From: Chryseobacterium wanjuense
Lineage (GTDB): Bacteria; Bacteroidota; Bacteroidia; Flavobacteriales; Weeksellaceae
Direction: 5' to 3'
Assembly (NCBI RefSeq): GCF_900111495.1
Contig: NZ_FOIU01000001.1
Coordinates: forward strand, 1,550,001 to 1,614,000
Length of the DNA: 64,000 nt
The notes under the pieces: generated by a model
The model's database searches: none
The model's input: only the letters and a program-made list of their open reading frames with translations
What the model was told of the DNA's origin: nothing
Made by a program: the position numbers and the translations under genes
Shown here: piece after piece, positions 52,868 to 61,296 of the stretch
Layout of the letters: each line of letters starts with the position of its first letter
Position numbering within the stretch: position 1 is the stretch's first letter

Positions 52868-54694
52868 CTACCTCTTACTCACATCCGTCAGAGCATTCAA
52901 AAAGGCAATGATTTGCTTGATTTCCGGTTGGGTAAGGTTCAGTTTATCCGGAGCCAGGGTTTGATTTTTCATTTTCAAGCCAAGACCTTCTCCTCCGCCT
53001 TCGTTGTAGAAATCCATCACCTCTTCCAGGGTGTTGAATGCACCGTTATGGAAATACGGTTTTGTTAAGGCAATATTTCTCACCGTCACTGTTTTGAAAG
53101 AATTTTCGTAAATCCAGGAATTTTCCTTTTTCACAGGACTGTTGATTCTTCCTTTGTCGGCATCGAGTTCAATAGGTTTTTGATTGATCGGTTTTGTAGG
53201 AATTCCCAACACTTCAGATTCATTTTCATTAAAAAATGGAGGAACTAATCCCGAAAAGTTGGGAGCAAAATGACAAGTAGCGCAATTGGCTTTTCCCATG
53301 AATAAATTAAACCCTTTTTTAGCATCAACAGAAATTTCTTTTTCGTTTCTCATGAATTTATCAAAATCACTCTCATAAGAATACAGTGATGCCACATAAG
53401 AACTCAATGCTTTGGAAAAGTTTTCTTTGCTGATATTTCCGTTTTTAAAAGCTGTTTTAAACGCTTTTTTGTATTCCGGTTTTGTTTTTAATTTTTTAAT
53501 GATGCTTTCGTAGCTTGTATTGAACTCATCTTCATTGTAAATCACGTGTTCCGCCTGTTGTTCAAGATAAAAAGCTCTTAAATCGTAGAAAAATCTTTTC
53601 GCAAAAACGGCGTTGTATAAAGACGGAGAGTTTCTCAGTACCGTTTTTCCTTCGACATTACTTGGAGATTTTGATTTTAAATCTGTGAAGGCATTTTCCG
53701 GCAGGTGGCAGGTTGCACAGCTCATTTTCCCGTTGTCGCTTAAATTCTGATCGTAGAAAATCTCTTTTCCCAATGCTCTTAAATCGGCATTATCTTCCTC
53801 TTTTTTCAATAAAGTATAAAAATACGGATCCAGAAAATCGCTGCTGAAAAAGTTTTTGTTATTGACATTCCAACCTGAAAATTCTTTCAGATCATCACTT
53901 CTTCCGTCCCATTTTCCGAATTCTTCATACAAAGGCTGAATATATTTTTTGTAGAATTCTATCCTGTCAAAAGTCTCAAAATCGGTATTTTTTGAAAGAT
54001 AACCGATTCCATCCGTTAAAATCGCATTGGCTTTCTGAATATTATAATTTTTAAAATACGGATCATCATTAATGTATTTTTTCATTCCCGAAAAAACATG
54101 CTTTGCTTCTTCTGAAACATTCAAAGAACCGGGAGTATCAAAACCTGTCACGCCCAAACTGTACATTCTGATCAACTCGATTCGCAGGGGTAATGTTTTG
54201 TTGTTTCCTTTGCTTAAACCGTTTTTAACAGAGCTTAAATAAAAGCTTGCATAACTATTGTATAAAAAATCTGTGATTGCCTTTATTTTTTCCTTTTCTT
54301 CCGCCGCTTCATCGGAAAATATCAACTCATCCAAGACCTGAAGCCCTTCCGGAGGCAACGTATAAGCCGATGTTCCCGCAGCTTCAATGTGAAATAATGG
54401 CGCCGCATTCAGGTGGGTTTTTGTAAATTCCGGATAATGATAAGCGATGTAAAATTCTATTTCTTTGAAAGAGTTCCTTGTGTTTTTCAGGGATTCCTGA
54501 AGTTGTTCCAAAGGGATTTTTTCCTCAGAAAACTGGTAAACATCTGATTTTAACTGATCCAGCTTGGTTTTAAAATCTGCTAAGCCTTTATTAACAACAT
54601 TATTTTCATTTTCAACTCCTTTATAAACAGGATTAAAAGACATTATCGCAAAACCGATGAATAGGAAAATAAGAATCAGAGGATAGAATTTCAT
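52868..54694 (-). CDS. Di-heme cytochrome c peroxidase / MauG-like protein with extra N-terminal domain
   Basis: The 608-residue exported protein has an N-terminal membrane helix or signal ('PLILIFLFIGFAIMSF'), a helical region of about 270 residues, and a C-terminal two-heme domain with CATCH at about 326 ('SCATCHLPENAFTDL') and at about 470 ('NCATCHFAPNFSGLVP'). 'ALGKEIFYDQNLS' and 'PYFHNGAFNTLEEVMDFY' are typical of bacterial CcpA/MauG. It reduces H2O2 or oxidises a protein or metal substrate. The N-terminal domain is unlike the ordinary CcpA start and could be imelysin-like; this is a guess. The ATG at 54694 is used because the TTG at 54712 is in the -7 box. Confidence 0.88.
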   Translation of the reverse strand: MKFYPLILIFLFIGFAIMSFNPVYKGVENENNVVNKGLADFKTKLDQLKSDVYQFSEEKIPLEQLQESLKNTRNSFKEIEFYIAYHYPEFTKTHLNAAPLFHIEAAGTSAYTLPPEGLQVLDELIFSDEAAEEKEKIKAITDFLYNSYASFYLSSVKNGLSKGNNKTLPLRIELIRMYSLGVTGFDTPGSLNVSEEAKHVFSGMKKYINDDPYFKNYNIQKANAILTDGIGYLSKNTDFETFDRIEFYKKYIQPLYEEFGKWDGRSDDLKEFSGWNVNNKNFFSSDFLDPYFYTLLKKEEDNADLRALGKEIFYDQNLSDNGKMSCATCHLPENAFTDLKSKSPSNVEGKTVLRNSPSLYNAVFAKRFFYDLRAFYLEQQAEHVIYNEDEFNTSYESIIKKLKTKPEYKKAFKTAFKNGNISKENFSKALSSYVASLYSYESDFDKFMRNEKEISVDAKKGFNLFMGKANCATCHFAPNFSGLVPPFFNENESEVLGIPTKPINQKPIELDADKGRINSPVKKENSWIYENSFKTVTVRNIALTKPYFHNGAFNTLEEVMDFYNEGGGEGLGLKMKNQTLAPDKLNLTQPEIKQIIAFLNALTDVSKR

Positions 54695-54709
54695 TAAAAA
54701 TTTTAACGA

Positions 54710-54717
54710 CAAAATTA
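54710..54717 (-). promoter_or_regulatory. -7 box of the peroxidase gene
   Basis: The minus strand reads TAATTTTG, 15 bases before the ATG at 54694. Confidence 0.55.
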
Positions 54718-54819
54718 GTGTTTGAACAGTATTTCTAGTTTAAATTTAGATTAACTAATGTTTACATTTTATATCAGGGATTTTTTATTAATTTTGATTC
54801 TTTAATATTAATTTATACC

Positions 54820-54926
54820 AATCCTTCGATTACTTTACACCCAGGATGAAACGGATAAATCAGGCTGTCCTTTAATTATACATAATATTTGCAGTGTCAT
54901 CCTAAGCGCAAAGCAATCGAAGAATC
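54820..54926. repeat. Dispersed inverted-repeat element (degenerate copy)
   Basis: The left arm (54820-54852) and right arm (54894-54926) match the arms of the perfect copy at 58128-58247 at 26 and 28 of 33 positions. A 41-base spacer lies between them. It sits upstream of the nucleoside phosphorylase gene. Confidence 0.75.
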
Positions 54927-54965
54927 TATTAATTATCAGAATTTAATTATAAAAAAAAACATATT

Positions 54966-55820
54966 ATGCTAAATAAACTGGCTGCTTCAGAACTCGTTCT
55001 GAACGATGATGGAAGTGTTTACCACTTAAACCTTTTACCTGAAGATATTGCAGAAAAGATCATCCTTGTAGGAGATCCCGACAGAGTGGCAAAGGTTTCA
55101 AAATATTTCGATACCGTAGAAATCAAAAAAAATAAAAGAGAATTTTATACGCATACCGGAACTTTAAGAGGCGAAAGAATCACCGTAATTTCTACCGGAA
55201 TCGGTACGGAAAATATTGATATTGTGATGAATGAGCTTGATGCTCTGGTAAATATCGATCTTAAAAATAAAGAGTTCAAAAAAGAGCATTCTTCGCTTCA
55301 GCTTTTCAGAATGGGAACTTGTGGAAGTGTAAATCCTGATGTGCAGGTTGATAATATGCTGGTGACCCAGAATGTTGTGGGATTGGATGGTCTGATGCAT
55401 TTTTACCAGGATTATGAGTTTGAAAACGAATTTTCGAAGAACTTTTTAGATAAATTCCCTTACCCGAAAATCAAGCCGATGCTGTATTTTGCAGACTGGT
55501 CGGAAGAATTGGGAACCTTATACAAAGACGCCAAATATCACGGAAATACCGCTACTTTCCCGGGATTCTATGCTCCACAGGGAAGACAACTCCGTCTGAA
55601 AGCACTTGATGACAGGTTTTTGGAAACTTTAAATGATCTTGGTATTACCAATTTCGAAATGGAAACTTCGGCAATTTATGCTTTATCTAAACTTTTAGGT
55701 CATAAAGCGATTACGGTAAACAACGTCATTGCCAACAGAAGACGCGGAGAATTTTCCGCAGATCACCATGCTTCCGAAAGGAACCTGATCGAATGGGTTT
55801 TGGATAGAATTATCAAATAA
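54966..55820 (+). CDS. Nucleoside phosphorylase (uridine phosphorylase-like)
   Basis: The 284-residue enzyme splits nucleosides with phosphate into base and ribose-1-phosphate. 'KIILVGDPDRVAKV' binds phosphate; 'ISTGIGTENIDIVMNELDALV' and 'FRMGTCGSVNPDVQV' are family blocks; 'NFEMETSAIYALSKLLGHKA' holds the ribose-binding Met-Glu. These features are of the PNP/UDP family; the base preference is not clear. It is a single gene with a strong terminator. Confidence 0.9.
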   Translation: MLNKLAASELVLNDDGSVYHLNLLPEDIAEKIILVGDPDRVAKVSKYFDTVEIKKNKREFYTHTGTLRGERITVISTGIGTENIDIVMNELDALVNIDLKNKEFKKEHSSLQLFRMGTCGSVNPDVQVDNMLVTQNVVGLDGLMHFYQDYEFENEFSKNFLDKFPYPKIKPMLYFADWSEELGTLYKDAKYHGNTATFPGFYAPQGRQLRLKALDDRFLETLNDLGITNFEMETSAIYALSKLLGHKAITVNNVIANRRRGEFSADHHASERNLIEWVLDRIIK

Positions 55821-55823
55821 AAT

Positions 55824-55858
55824 AAAAAGGATTTCAACAGTTTTGAAATCCTTTTTTT
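55824..55858 (+). terminator. Terminator of the nucleoside phosphorylase gene
   Basis: A 14-bp stem, AAAAAGGATTTCAA (55824-55837) against TTGAAATCCTTTTT, is followed by T's. It also lies 26 bases after the convergent gene's stop. Confidence 0.9.
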
Positions 55859-55883
55859 AATCCCCTATATAATGTTTCTAACC

Positions 55884-57257
55884 TTAGAATTCATTGATCG
55901 TTACATAGAAATGTGATGAGTTCAGACTTTCTGCATTTCCTGAAATATTGGTAAGGTTGATGGTAATATTCGACGTAGAAGTCATTCTCGGATTTGAAAT
56001 TGAAAACGTAGCATTTCCTGCAAAATCTCCTGCCGGTGTTACCACAATCGTTGCTCTTGTAGAAGTCGGAATCAAAGCCGGAGGAATTATGATATTCATC
56101 GTTGTAGATTTCCCGGAAGGCAGGTTATTTACCGATACACCCGGCCAAGTTTCAAAACTGATCTGGTTTTTGTTTACCGTTCCTCTTTCTCCCAATTTGT
56201 ACTGTCCGTACACATCAAGCTTGGTATTTACATTCGGTGTGCTGGTTCCTATTCCTACATTGGCATTACTGTCTCCCAAAACAATCGCATTATATTGTGA
56301 AGTAGTTGCATTATACCCGATCGCTGTAGAATTTTGACCTGTTGCAGAAGCTCCTGAGCCGATAGCTGTAGAATTCTGACCGTTGGTTAAAGATCCGTAA
56401 CCAATTGCTGTTTCACTATTCGCATTCGTTTTAGCGTTGTATCCTAAAGCAATTGACTGGAAACCTGCTGCCAGAGAATTATTTCCCAACGCTGAAGATT
56501 CGTTGGCTGTAGTTTTGGCGTTATACCCTACTGCCGTCGACTGAAATCCTGAAGCCGTAGAATTGTTTCCCACTGCTGAAGATTCGTTCACCGTTACTTT
56601 TGCATTGTAACCCAACGCAATCGAGCGAAATCCTGAAACATTGGACAATTCTCCCAAACCAACCGATTCATTAGCCGTCACACTTGCATTATTCCCAATA
56701 GAAATCCCTTGGTAAGCCGTACTTGAAGTACCTAAAGCTATACCGTTCTGAGAAGCATTGGCCCCCACTCCGAAGCTTATGGAATTGTAGACTCCCAGTC
56801 TTCCCATTATATTTGAATTTACTTTAAAAACAAGATCATCCAAAGTATTTGTTCCTAAAGCCAGTGTTGTATTGGCTCCGGCGTAAGTTCCGCTGTTTGT
56901 TCCTGTTGTATTCCAGCCAGAAGAGCTTCCGTTGATCCCGTTTCCGGAATTTGTACTTGCGATAGAAAGCATATTCCATTTCAGGTTATTCCAATAGTAG
57001 AATCCTGTATCTGTCAATCCGCCTTGTCCGTTGTTCCAAACAATTAAGCCGTTAGCCGGTGTCGGAACTGTTACGTTGTCAGTAACTGATGTCAAAGCAA
57101 TGCTCGGAAACAATACTCCTTTATTTTTAGAATTAATTTCCAGCATCGCGGAAGTCGCAGGATCAGGCGTGCCTATCCCTACTTGAGCAAAGACAAAATT
57201 AAAATTAATTAAAAGTAAAATGATAAGTCCGAATTGTAGTTTTGATTTTTTTTGCAT
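55884..57257 (-). CDS. Secreted protein with YadA-head-like beta-roll repeats
   Basis: A signal peptide (ending 'NFVFAQ') and the Chryseobacterium-style segment 'VGIGTPDPATSAMLEI' are followed by a low-complexity region. From about residue 160 to 330 come tandem 14-residue repeats of the trimeric-autotransporter head type ('STAVGYNAKTTANESSALGN', 'SIALGYNAKTNANSETAIGY', 'NSTAIGSGASATGQ'). The C-terminal ~110 residues are a beta domain ('YVTINEF' end). YadA heads bind collagen or host surfaces, but this protein has no stalk or outer-membrane anchor. It may be a short surface or matrix protein. A -7 box lies at 57292-57299. Confidence 0.85.
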   Translation of the reverse strand: MQKKSKLQFGLIILLLINFNFVFAQVGIGTPDPATSAMLEINSKNKGVLFPSIALTSVTDNVTVPTPANGLIVWNNGQGGLTDTGFYYWNNLKWNMLSIASTNSGNGINGSSSGWNTTGTNSGTYAGANTTLALGTNTLDDLVFKVNSNIMGRLGVYNSISFGVGANASQNGIALGTSSTAYQGISIGNNASVTANESVGLGELSNVSGFRSIALGYNAKVTVNESSAVGNNSTASGFQSTAVGYNAKTTANESSALGNNSLAAGFQSIALGYNAKTNANSETAIGYGSLTNGQNSTAIGSGASATGQNSTAIGYNATTSQYNAIVLGDSNANVGIGTSTPNVNTKLDVYGQYKLGERGTVNKNQISFETWPGVSVNNLPSGKSTTMNIIIPPALIPTSTRATIVVTPAGDFAGNATFSISNPRMTSTSNITINLTNISGNAESLNSSHFYVTINEF

Positions 57258-57291
57258 CCCTAGGATAAAAATTTATTATTAGTTTCTGATG

Positions 57292-57299
57292 CAAATATA
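57292..57299 (-). promoter_or_regulatory. -7 box of the YadA-head-like gene
   Basis: The minus strand reads TATATTTG, 34 bases before the ATG at 57257. Confidence 0.5.
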
Positions 57300-57529
57300 A
57301 GAATTTTTAATAAAAGTGTACTTTTTTTGTGAATTTTTTAAAATTAACACTAATTAGTGAATAAATGTGCATTTAATCACCATTTAATGAACGTTAACAT
57401 AGAATTAATTCTATATTAAATATTGATTAAATGCACTTCAGGAGCCATTTTTAATTCTAAATTGAGTGGATTAATATTGTAAACTTTTTAAAAAACATCA
57501 CCTAAAATTGAATAAAATACAATTTATCA

Positions 57530-58084
57530 CTATCTGATGAAACAATTTTCGACATGATCATTGACCATTCCCGTCGCCTGCATGTGCGCATAAACGACAG
57601 TTGAACCCATAAATTTGAATCCTCTTTTCTTCAAATCTTTTGCTAAAGAATCTGATATTTCGGTAGTTGCAGGAATATCTTTTAATGTTTTCGGCTTATT
57701 GTCAACAGGCTTTCCACCTACAAAATCCCAGATATATTTTGAAAAACTTCCGAATTCTTTCTGCACTTCCATAAATTTTTGAGCATTGTTTATGGTGGCT
57801 AAAATTTTAAGGCGATTTCTGATAATGCCGGGATTTTGCATCAATTCTTCAATTTTTGCTTCAGAATATTTTGCAATTTTTTTATAATTAAAATGATCAA
57901 AAGCTTTTCTGAAATTTTCTCTTTTGTTTAAAATAGTGTACCAGCTCAGCCCCGCCTGAAAGCTTTCAAGAATTAAAAATTCGAAAATAGTTTCATCATC
58001 GTAGACAGGTTTCCCCCACTCTTCATCATGATATTTTTTGTAGAGATCGTCTTTTTCGGACCAGCCGCAGCGTATTTTTTCCAT
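57530..58084 (-). CDS. tag: DNA-3-methyladenine glycosylase I
   Basis: The 184-residue base-excision enzyme removes 3-methyladenine. Family blocks are 'RCGWSEKDDLYKKYHDEEWG', 'FEFLILESFQAGLSWYTIL', 'NPGIIRNRLKILATINNA' and the zinc-site end 'GMVNDHVENCF'. The ATG at 58084 gives the canonical MEKIRCGW start; the 15 upstream residues of the longer frame are not conserved. It lies beside the inverted-repeat element at 58128-58247. Confidence 0.93.
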   Translation of the reverse strand: MEKIRCGWSEKDDLYKKYHDEEWGKPVYDDETIFEFLILESFQAGLSWYTILNKRENFRKAFDHFNYKKIAKYSEAKIEELMQNPGIIRNRLKILATINNAQKFMEVQKEFGSFSKYIWDFVGGKPVDNKPKTLKDIPATTEISDSLAKDLKKRGFKFMGSTVVYAHMQATGMVNDHVENCFIR

Positions 58085-58407
58085 GATTTTTGGTTTTAAT
58101 TTAATTTTTATTGAATTTATACATCTCAATCCTTCGACTGTTTTGCGCTCAGGATGACACTTCTAATACTATCTGTTATAAATTATTAGTATAAATCAAC
58201 TGCATAATTGTCCAGTGTCATCCTGAGCGCAAAACAGTCGAAGGATTTAGTTTAAACTAATATAAAGTTGATAATTAAATATACCAAAGTTAAAAATAAA
58301 CTGATTTAGAAAAGTATAACAAAAGTTTATGAAAAGTTTAACACGTCCCGAAATTTTTAGGAATGGTTCTTGTTTATTGAATATCAACACACAAAAATAT
58401 TAATGTT
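58085..58407. other. Intergenic region with inverted-repeat element
   Basis: These 323 bases contain the perfect inverted-repeat element (58128-58247), and 160 AT-rich bases before the LEA-like gene. I saw no gene in it. Confidence 0.6.
58128..58247. repeat. Dispersed element with perfect 34-bp inverted repeats
   Basis: The left arm 58128-58161 (starts AATCCTTCGACTG, ends GGATGACACT) is the exact reverse complement of the right arm 58214-58247. The 52-base spacer is AT-rich. A degenerate relative lies at 54820-54926, and both are preceded by 'ATTTATAC'. The lack of mismatches suggests recent insertion or active maintenance. No transposase is present, so it is MITE- or REP-like. Confidence 0.9.
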
Positions 58408-58707
58408 ATGAATAATTCAGAATACAACAAAGCGGAAAATGCAGTAAACAACACCGAAAACTCATTACAAAATGCTGCAGATAAAGCAAAATGGAAAGTT
58501 GAAGATTTGGCAGACAAAGCCAGAGATTACATCAACGAAAAAAGAAACAATGATGAGGAAGCGCAACAGGAAGACTGGCTCGACAGGGTAAAAGCTAATG
58601 TTTCCGAAACGTGGGAAGACATCAAAGACAAAGCCAACGACGCCTGGGAGAAAACGAAAGATGCAGCAGAAGATGTAAAAGCAGAATGGAACAAGAAAAC
58701 GAATTAA
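58408..58707 (+). CDS. Small hydrophilic LEA-like stress protein
   Basis: The 99-residue protein has no hydrophobic core. It is made of 11-residue-like amphipathic segments rich in Ala, Lys, Glu, Asp and Trp ('AADKAKWKVEDLADKARDYI', 'AWEKTKDAAEDVKAEWNKKT'). This resembles group 3 LEA or YtxH/CsbD-like stress proteins, which protect against drying or membrane stress. Assignment is by composition only. It is a single gene with its own terminator. Confidence 0.7.
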   Translation: MNNSEYNKAENAVNNTENSLQNAADKAKWKVEDLADKARDYINEKRNNDEEAQQEDWLDRVKANVSETWEDIKDKANDAWEKTKDAAEDVKAEWNKKTN

Positions 58708-58736
58708 AATTTCAGTCATATAAATATTTTCAAGAA

Positions 58737-58767
58737 AAACGGAGTCTTTTATATAAGGCTCCGTTTT
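58737..58767 (+). terminator. Terminator of the LEA-like gene
   Basis: AAAACGGAGTC (58737-58747) pairs with GGCTCCGTTTT (58757-58767, one G-U pair), followed by T's. Confidence 0.8.
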
Positions 58768-58795
58768 TTATTATGTGATAAACACAAATTATTGC

Positions 58796-58803
58796 TACAT
58801 TTG
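58796..58803 (+). promoter_or_regulatory. -7 box of fabI
   Basis: TACATTTG (TAnnTTTG), 24 bases before the ATG at 58828. Confidence 0.55.
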
Positions 58804-58827
58804 TATATTAATAAACATTAAAAAATT

Positions 58828-59637
58828 ATGTCATACGGTTTACTTAAAGGCAAAAAGGGAATTATATTTGGAGCCCTTAATGAACAATCAATCGCATGGA
58901 AAGTTGCAGAAAGATGTCATGAAGAAGGTGCTGAATTTATCTTGTCTAATGCTCCTATCGCAATGAGAATGGGAGAACTTAATGCTTTGGCAGAAAAAAC
59001 TGGTTCCGAAATAGTAGGTGCAGATGCCACTTCAATAGAAGATCTTGAAAAACTTTTTGACGCTGCTGTTGCAAAATTTGGTAAAATCGACTTTATCCTT
59101 CACTCTATCGGAATGTCCGTAAACGTAAGAAAGGGAAAACATTATACAGAAATGAACTACGACTGGTTGGAAAAAGGCTGGGATGTTTCCTCTGTTTCTT
59201 TCCACAAAGTAATGCGTGTGGCTTGGGAAAAAGACTGTATGAATGAATGGGGAAGTATTTTGGCGCTTACTTATATCGCAGCACAAAGAACATTCCCGGA
59301 TTACAACGATATGTCTGACAATAAAGCTTATCTTGAAAGTATTGCAAGAACATTCGGAAACTATTGGGGAGAAAGAAAAGTACGTGTGAATACAGTTTCA
59401 CAATCTCCTACTCCTACTACTGCGGGAAGCGGTGTGAAAGGTTTCGGAGGCTTCCTTGGATATGCAGAAGATATGTCACCGCTAGGAAATGCTACAGCTC
59501 TTGACTGTGCAAACTATTGTGTAACGTTATTCTCTGATCTTACCAAAAAAGTAACGATGCAGAATCTTTTCCACGACGGAGGTTTCAGCAGTACAGGGGT
59601 TACTCAGAAGGTGATCAGTAAATATGATACTGAATAA
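58828..59637 (+). CDS. fabI: Enoyl-[acyl-carrier-protein] reductase FabI
   Basis: The enzyme performs the last reduction of the fatty-acid elongation cycle with NADH. It has 269 residues. 'FGALNEQSIAWKVAERCHEEG' binds the nucleotide; 'FILHSIGMS' is the conserved loop; the catalytic Tyr and Lys are Y159 and K166 ('DYNDMSDNKAYLES'). The substrate loop 'SQSPTPTTAGSGVKGF' is of the Bacteroidota FabI kind. It is a single gene between a promoter and a terminator. FabI is the usual target of triclosan-type inhibitors. Confidence 0.95.
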   Translation: MSYGLLKGKKGIIFGALNEQSIAWKVAERCHEEGAEFILSNAPIAMRMGELNALAEKTGSEIVGADATSIEDLEKLFDAAVAKFGKIDFILHSIGMSVNVRKGKHYTEMNYDWLEKGWDVSSVSFHKVMRVAWEKDCMNEWGSILALTYIAAQRTFPDYNDMSDNKAYLESIARTFGNYWGERKVRVNTVSQSPTPTTAGSGVKGFGGFLGYAEDMSPLGNATALDCANYCVTLFSDLTKKVTMQNLFHDGGFSSTGVTQKVISKYDTE

Positions 59638-59663
59638 TTATTCTTACAAAAATAATATATAGG

Positions 59664-59694
59664 CCGGAGCAGTTTTTCTGTTCCGGTTTTTTTT
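59664..59694 (+). terminator. Terminator of fabI
   Basis: CCGGAGCAG (59664-59672) pairs with CTGTTCCGG (59678-59686, one G-U) and a run of eight T's follows. Confidence 0.85.
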
Positions 59695-59704
59695 GCTTAA
59701 AATA

Positions 59705-59733
59705 AATCGGCGGCATCTTCGATGCCGCCGATT
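59705..59733 (-). terminator. GC-rich perfect hairpin downstream of GH30
   Basis: AATCGGCGGCATC (59705-59717) and GATGCCGCCGATT (59721-59733) form a perfect 13-bp stem with a TTC loop. It lies 26 bases after the GH30 stop. It is followed on the minus strand by a T-rich tract, so it probably terminates the glucanase unit. Confidence 0.75.
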
Positions 59734-59759
59734 CTTAAAAAATAATGTTAATATGAAGC

Positions 59760-61199
59760 TTATAAAATTACGGTCTGGATAGAATGTGCAGGAGCAGAAA
59801 GCTTGGCTGCCATTCCTTCGATCCAGAGATTGGCATCGATATCGTTGTCGGAATCATTCATGATGACAGTTACCAATTGTCCGTTTTCATTCATGAAAGT
59901 TGTGGAAGTAAGCGCCGCTCTGTTGGATGAAGTTCCGATTCTCTGTGCATTCGGTTTAATGAATTTCGAAACGTGTCCTACATAATAATATTCGTAAGTA
60001 TAATGAACTTCCCCTGTTTTGGTATCTGCAATGATAGGCGCAAAACAGAAATTCCCGACGTGGTTTGGTCCGCCAGTTTCATCGAGAAGAACATTCCAGT
60101 CTGTCCATAAAGCGGTTCCTTTGTTGAAATCATTCAGCATATTTCTACCGTATAATTCGCCCAACTTCACGTCATAAATTTTAGTCATATCAAACTGCTC
60201 TTTACAACCTTCCGTGAAAGCCAAAAACTTATCCGGAAAAGCTCTTTGGGTTTCTGATAAATTATCAAAAAGTTGGGTTTTGTTATTCCATGTTTCGTAC
60301 CAGTGGTAGCCGATTCCGGAAGCGTATTTTGAAGTTTCGGGATCGCTTAATGTCGTTGTAGCTCTCTGATAAATCAAATCTCTGTTGTGATCCCAGATCA
60401 TTACTTTTTTATCTTTAAAACCATTCTTCCAAAGGGTTGGCCCTAAATTATTTTTAAGAAAAGCCCCTTCCTCTTCAGCAGTATAAATACAAGATTCCCA
60501 GGTTTGTGTGGCCATTGGCTCGTTCTGAACCGTCAGTCCCCAAATATTAATTCCTCTTTTTTCGTATTCTTTAATGAATTTAATATAATAATCTGCCCAG
60601 GTCTGATAAAAAGCATTTTCCAGTCTTCCTCCTTTCAGCATATTTTTATTCGATTTCATCCATGCTGGCGGACTCCACGGAGAAAAATAAAAAGTGAAAT
60701 CTTTTCCGATCGCCTTTTGAGCTTCTTTAATCATCGGAATTTTATACTTTTCATCATGCGCAACGTTGAATGATTTTAATGAATTATCATTTTCCTGAAC
60801 ATAGGTATAAGAATCGCTTGAGAAATCACATGAGTTCATATTGGTACGGACGACCGTGTATCCCAACCCGTTTTTCCCGTAATACGCTTCGATAATTTCC
60901 TTCTGCTTATTTTTAGGAAGTTTATAAAAAGTTTCGGCGGAAGCATCCGTGATCGCACCTCCGATTCCGATTAATTTTTGATATTTAAAATCAGGATCCA
61001 CAAAAATACACGCATCAACTTCTTTAGGTTGATCCATTTTTTCGAATTTTACCATTCCTTTATCTACCATTTTTTCGTTGGTTTTCGAATTGGTAAGAAT
61101 GACTTTCGCTGTTTTTCCTGCGTTTTTTTTCCAGTAATTTTGTGCGTTGGCATTAAAAGCCATCCCGATAACAAAACAACTTACGATTAGTTTCTTCAT
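59760..61199 (-). CDS. Glycoside hydrolase family 30 (beta-glucanase/glucosylceramidase-like)
   Basis: The 479-residue exported enzyme has a signal peptide (MKKLIVSCFVIGMAFNANAQ) and the GH30 core 'QKLIGIGGAITDASAETFYKL'. The acid/base glutamate is E227 ('LTVQNEPM') and the nucleophile E330 ('LAFTEG'). GH30 members cleave beta-1,6-glucan, glucosylceramide or xylan. With GH16 and GH3 next to it, beta-1,6/1,3-glucan is the likely substrate. It is the third gene of the cluster, 97 bases from GH16. Confidence 0.9.
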   Translation of the reverse strand: MKKLIVSCFVIGMAFNANAQNYWKKNAGKTAKVILTNSKTNEKMVDKGMVKFEKMDQPKEVDACIFVDPDFKYQKLIGIGGAITDASAETFYKLPKNKQKEIIEAYYGKNGLGYTVVRTNMNSCDFSSDSYTYVQENDNSLKSFNVAHDEKYKIPMIKEAQKAIGKDFTFYFSPWSPPAWMKSNKNMLKGGRLENAFYQTWADYYIKFIKEYEKRGINIWGLTVQNEPMATQTWESCIYTAEEEGAFLKNNLGPTLWKNGFKDKKVMIWDHNRDLIYQRATTTLSDPETSKYASGIGYHWYETWNNKTQLFDNLSETQRAFPDKFLAFTEGCKEQFDMTKIYDVKLGELYGRNMLNDFNKGTALWTDWNVLLDETGGPNHVGNFCFAPIIADTKTGEVHYTYEYYYVGHVSKFIKPNAQRIGTSSNRAALTSTTFMNENGQLVTVIMNDSDNDIDANLWIEGMAAKLSAPAHSIQTVIL

Positions 61200-61262
61200 A
61201 ATTTCTTCTTTCTATTTTTCTTTATTAAACCACCCCGTCAAAAATTCTTCGAATTTTCGCCA

Positions 61263-61279
61263 CCCCTCCAAAGGAGGGG
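61263..61279. repeat. GC-rich hairpin between GH16 and GH30 genes
   Basis: CCCCTCC-AAA-GGAGGGG forms a perfect 7-bp stem. The preceding 'AAAATTCTTCGAATTTT' (about 61232-61250) is also palindromic. The pair looks like a dispersed intergenic element, and may reduce expression of GH30 relative to GH16. Confidence 0.6.
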
Positions 61280-61296
61280 AATTTTCACAACGCCCA

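Noticed and set aside
56400..56700. Regularly spaced DNA repeats that could look like a CRISPR array
   Set aside because: They are the codons of the YadA-head-like 14-residue repeats in an intact frame. Spacing is 42 bases with no unique spacers, and no cas genes are near.
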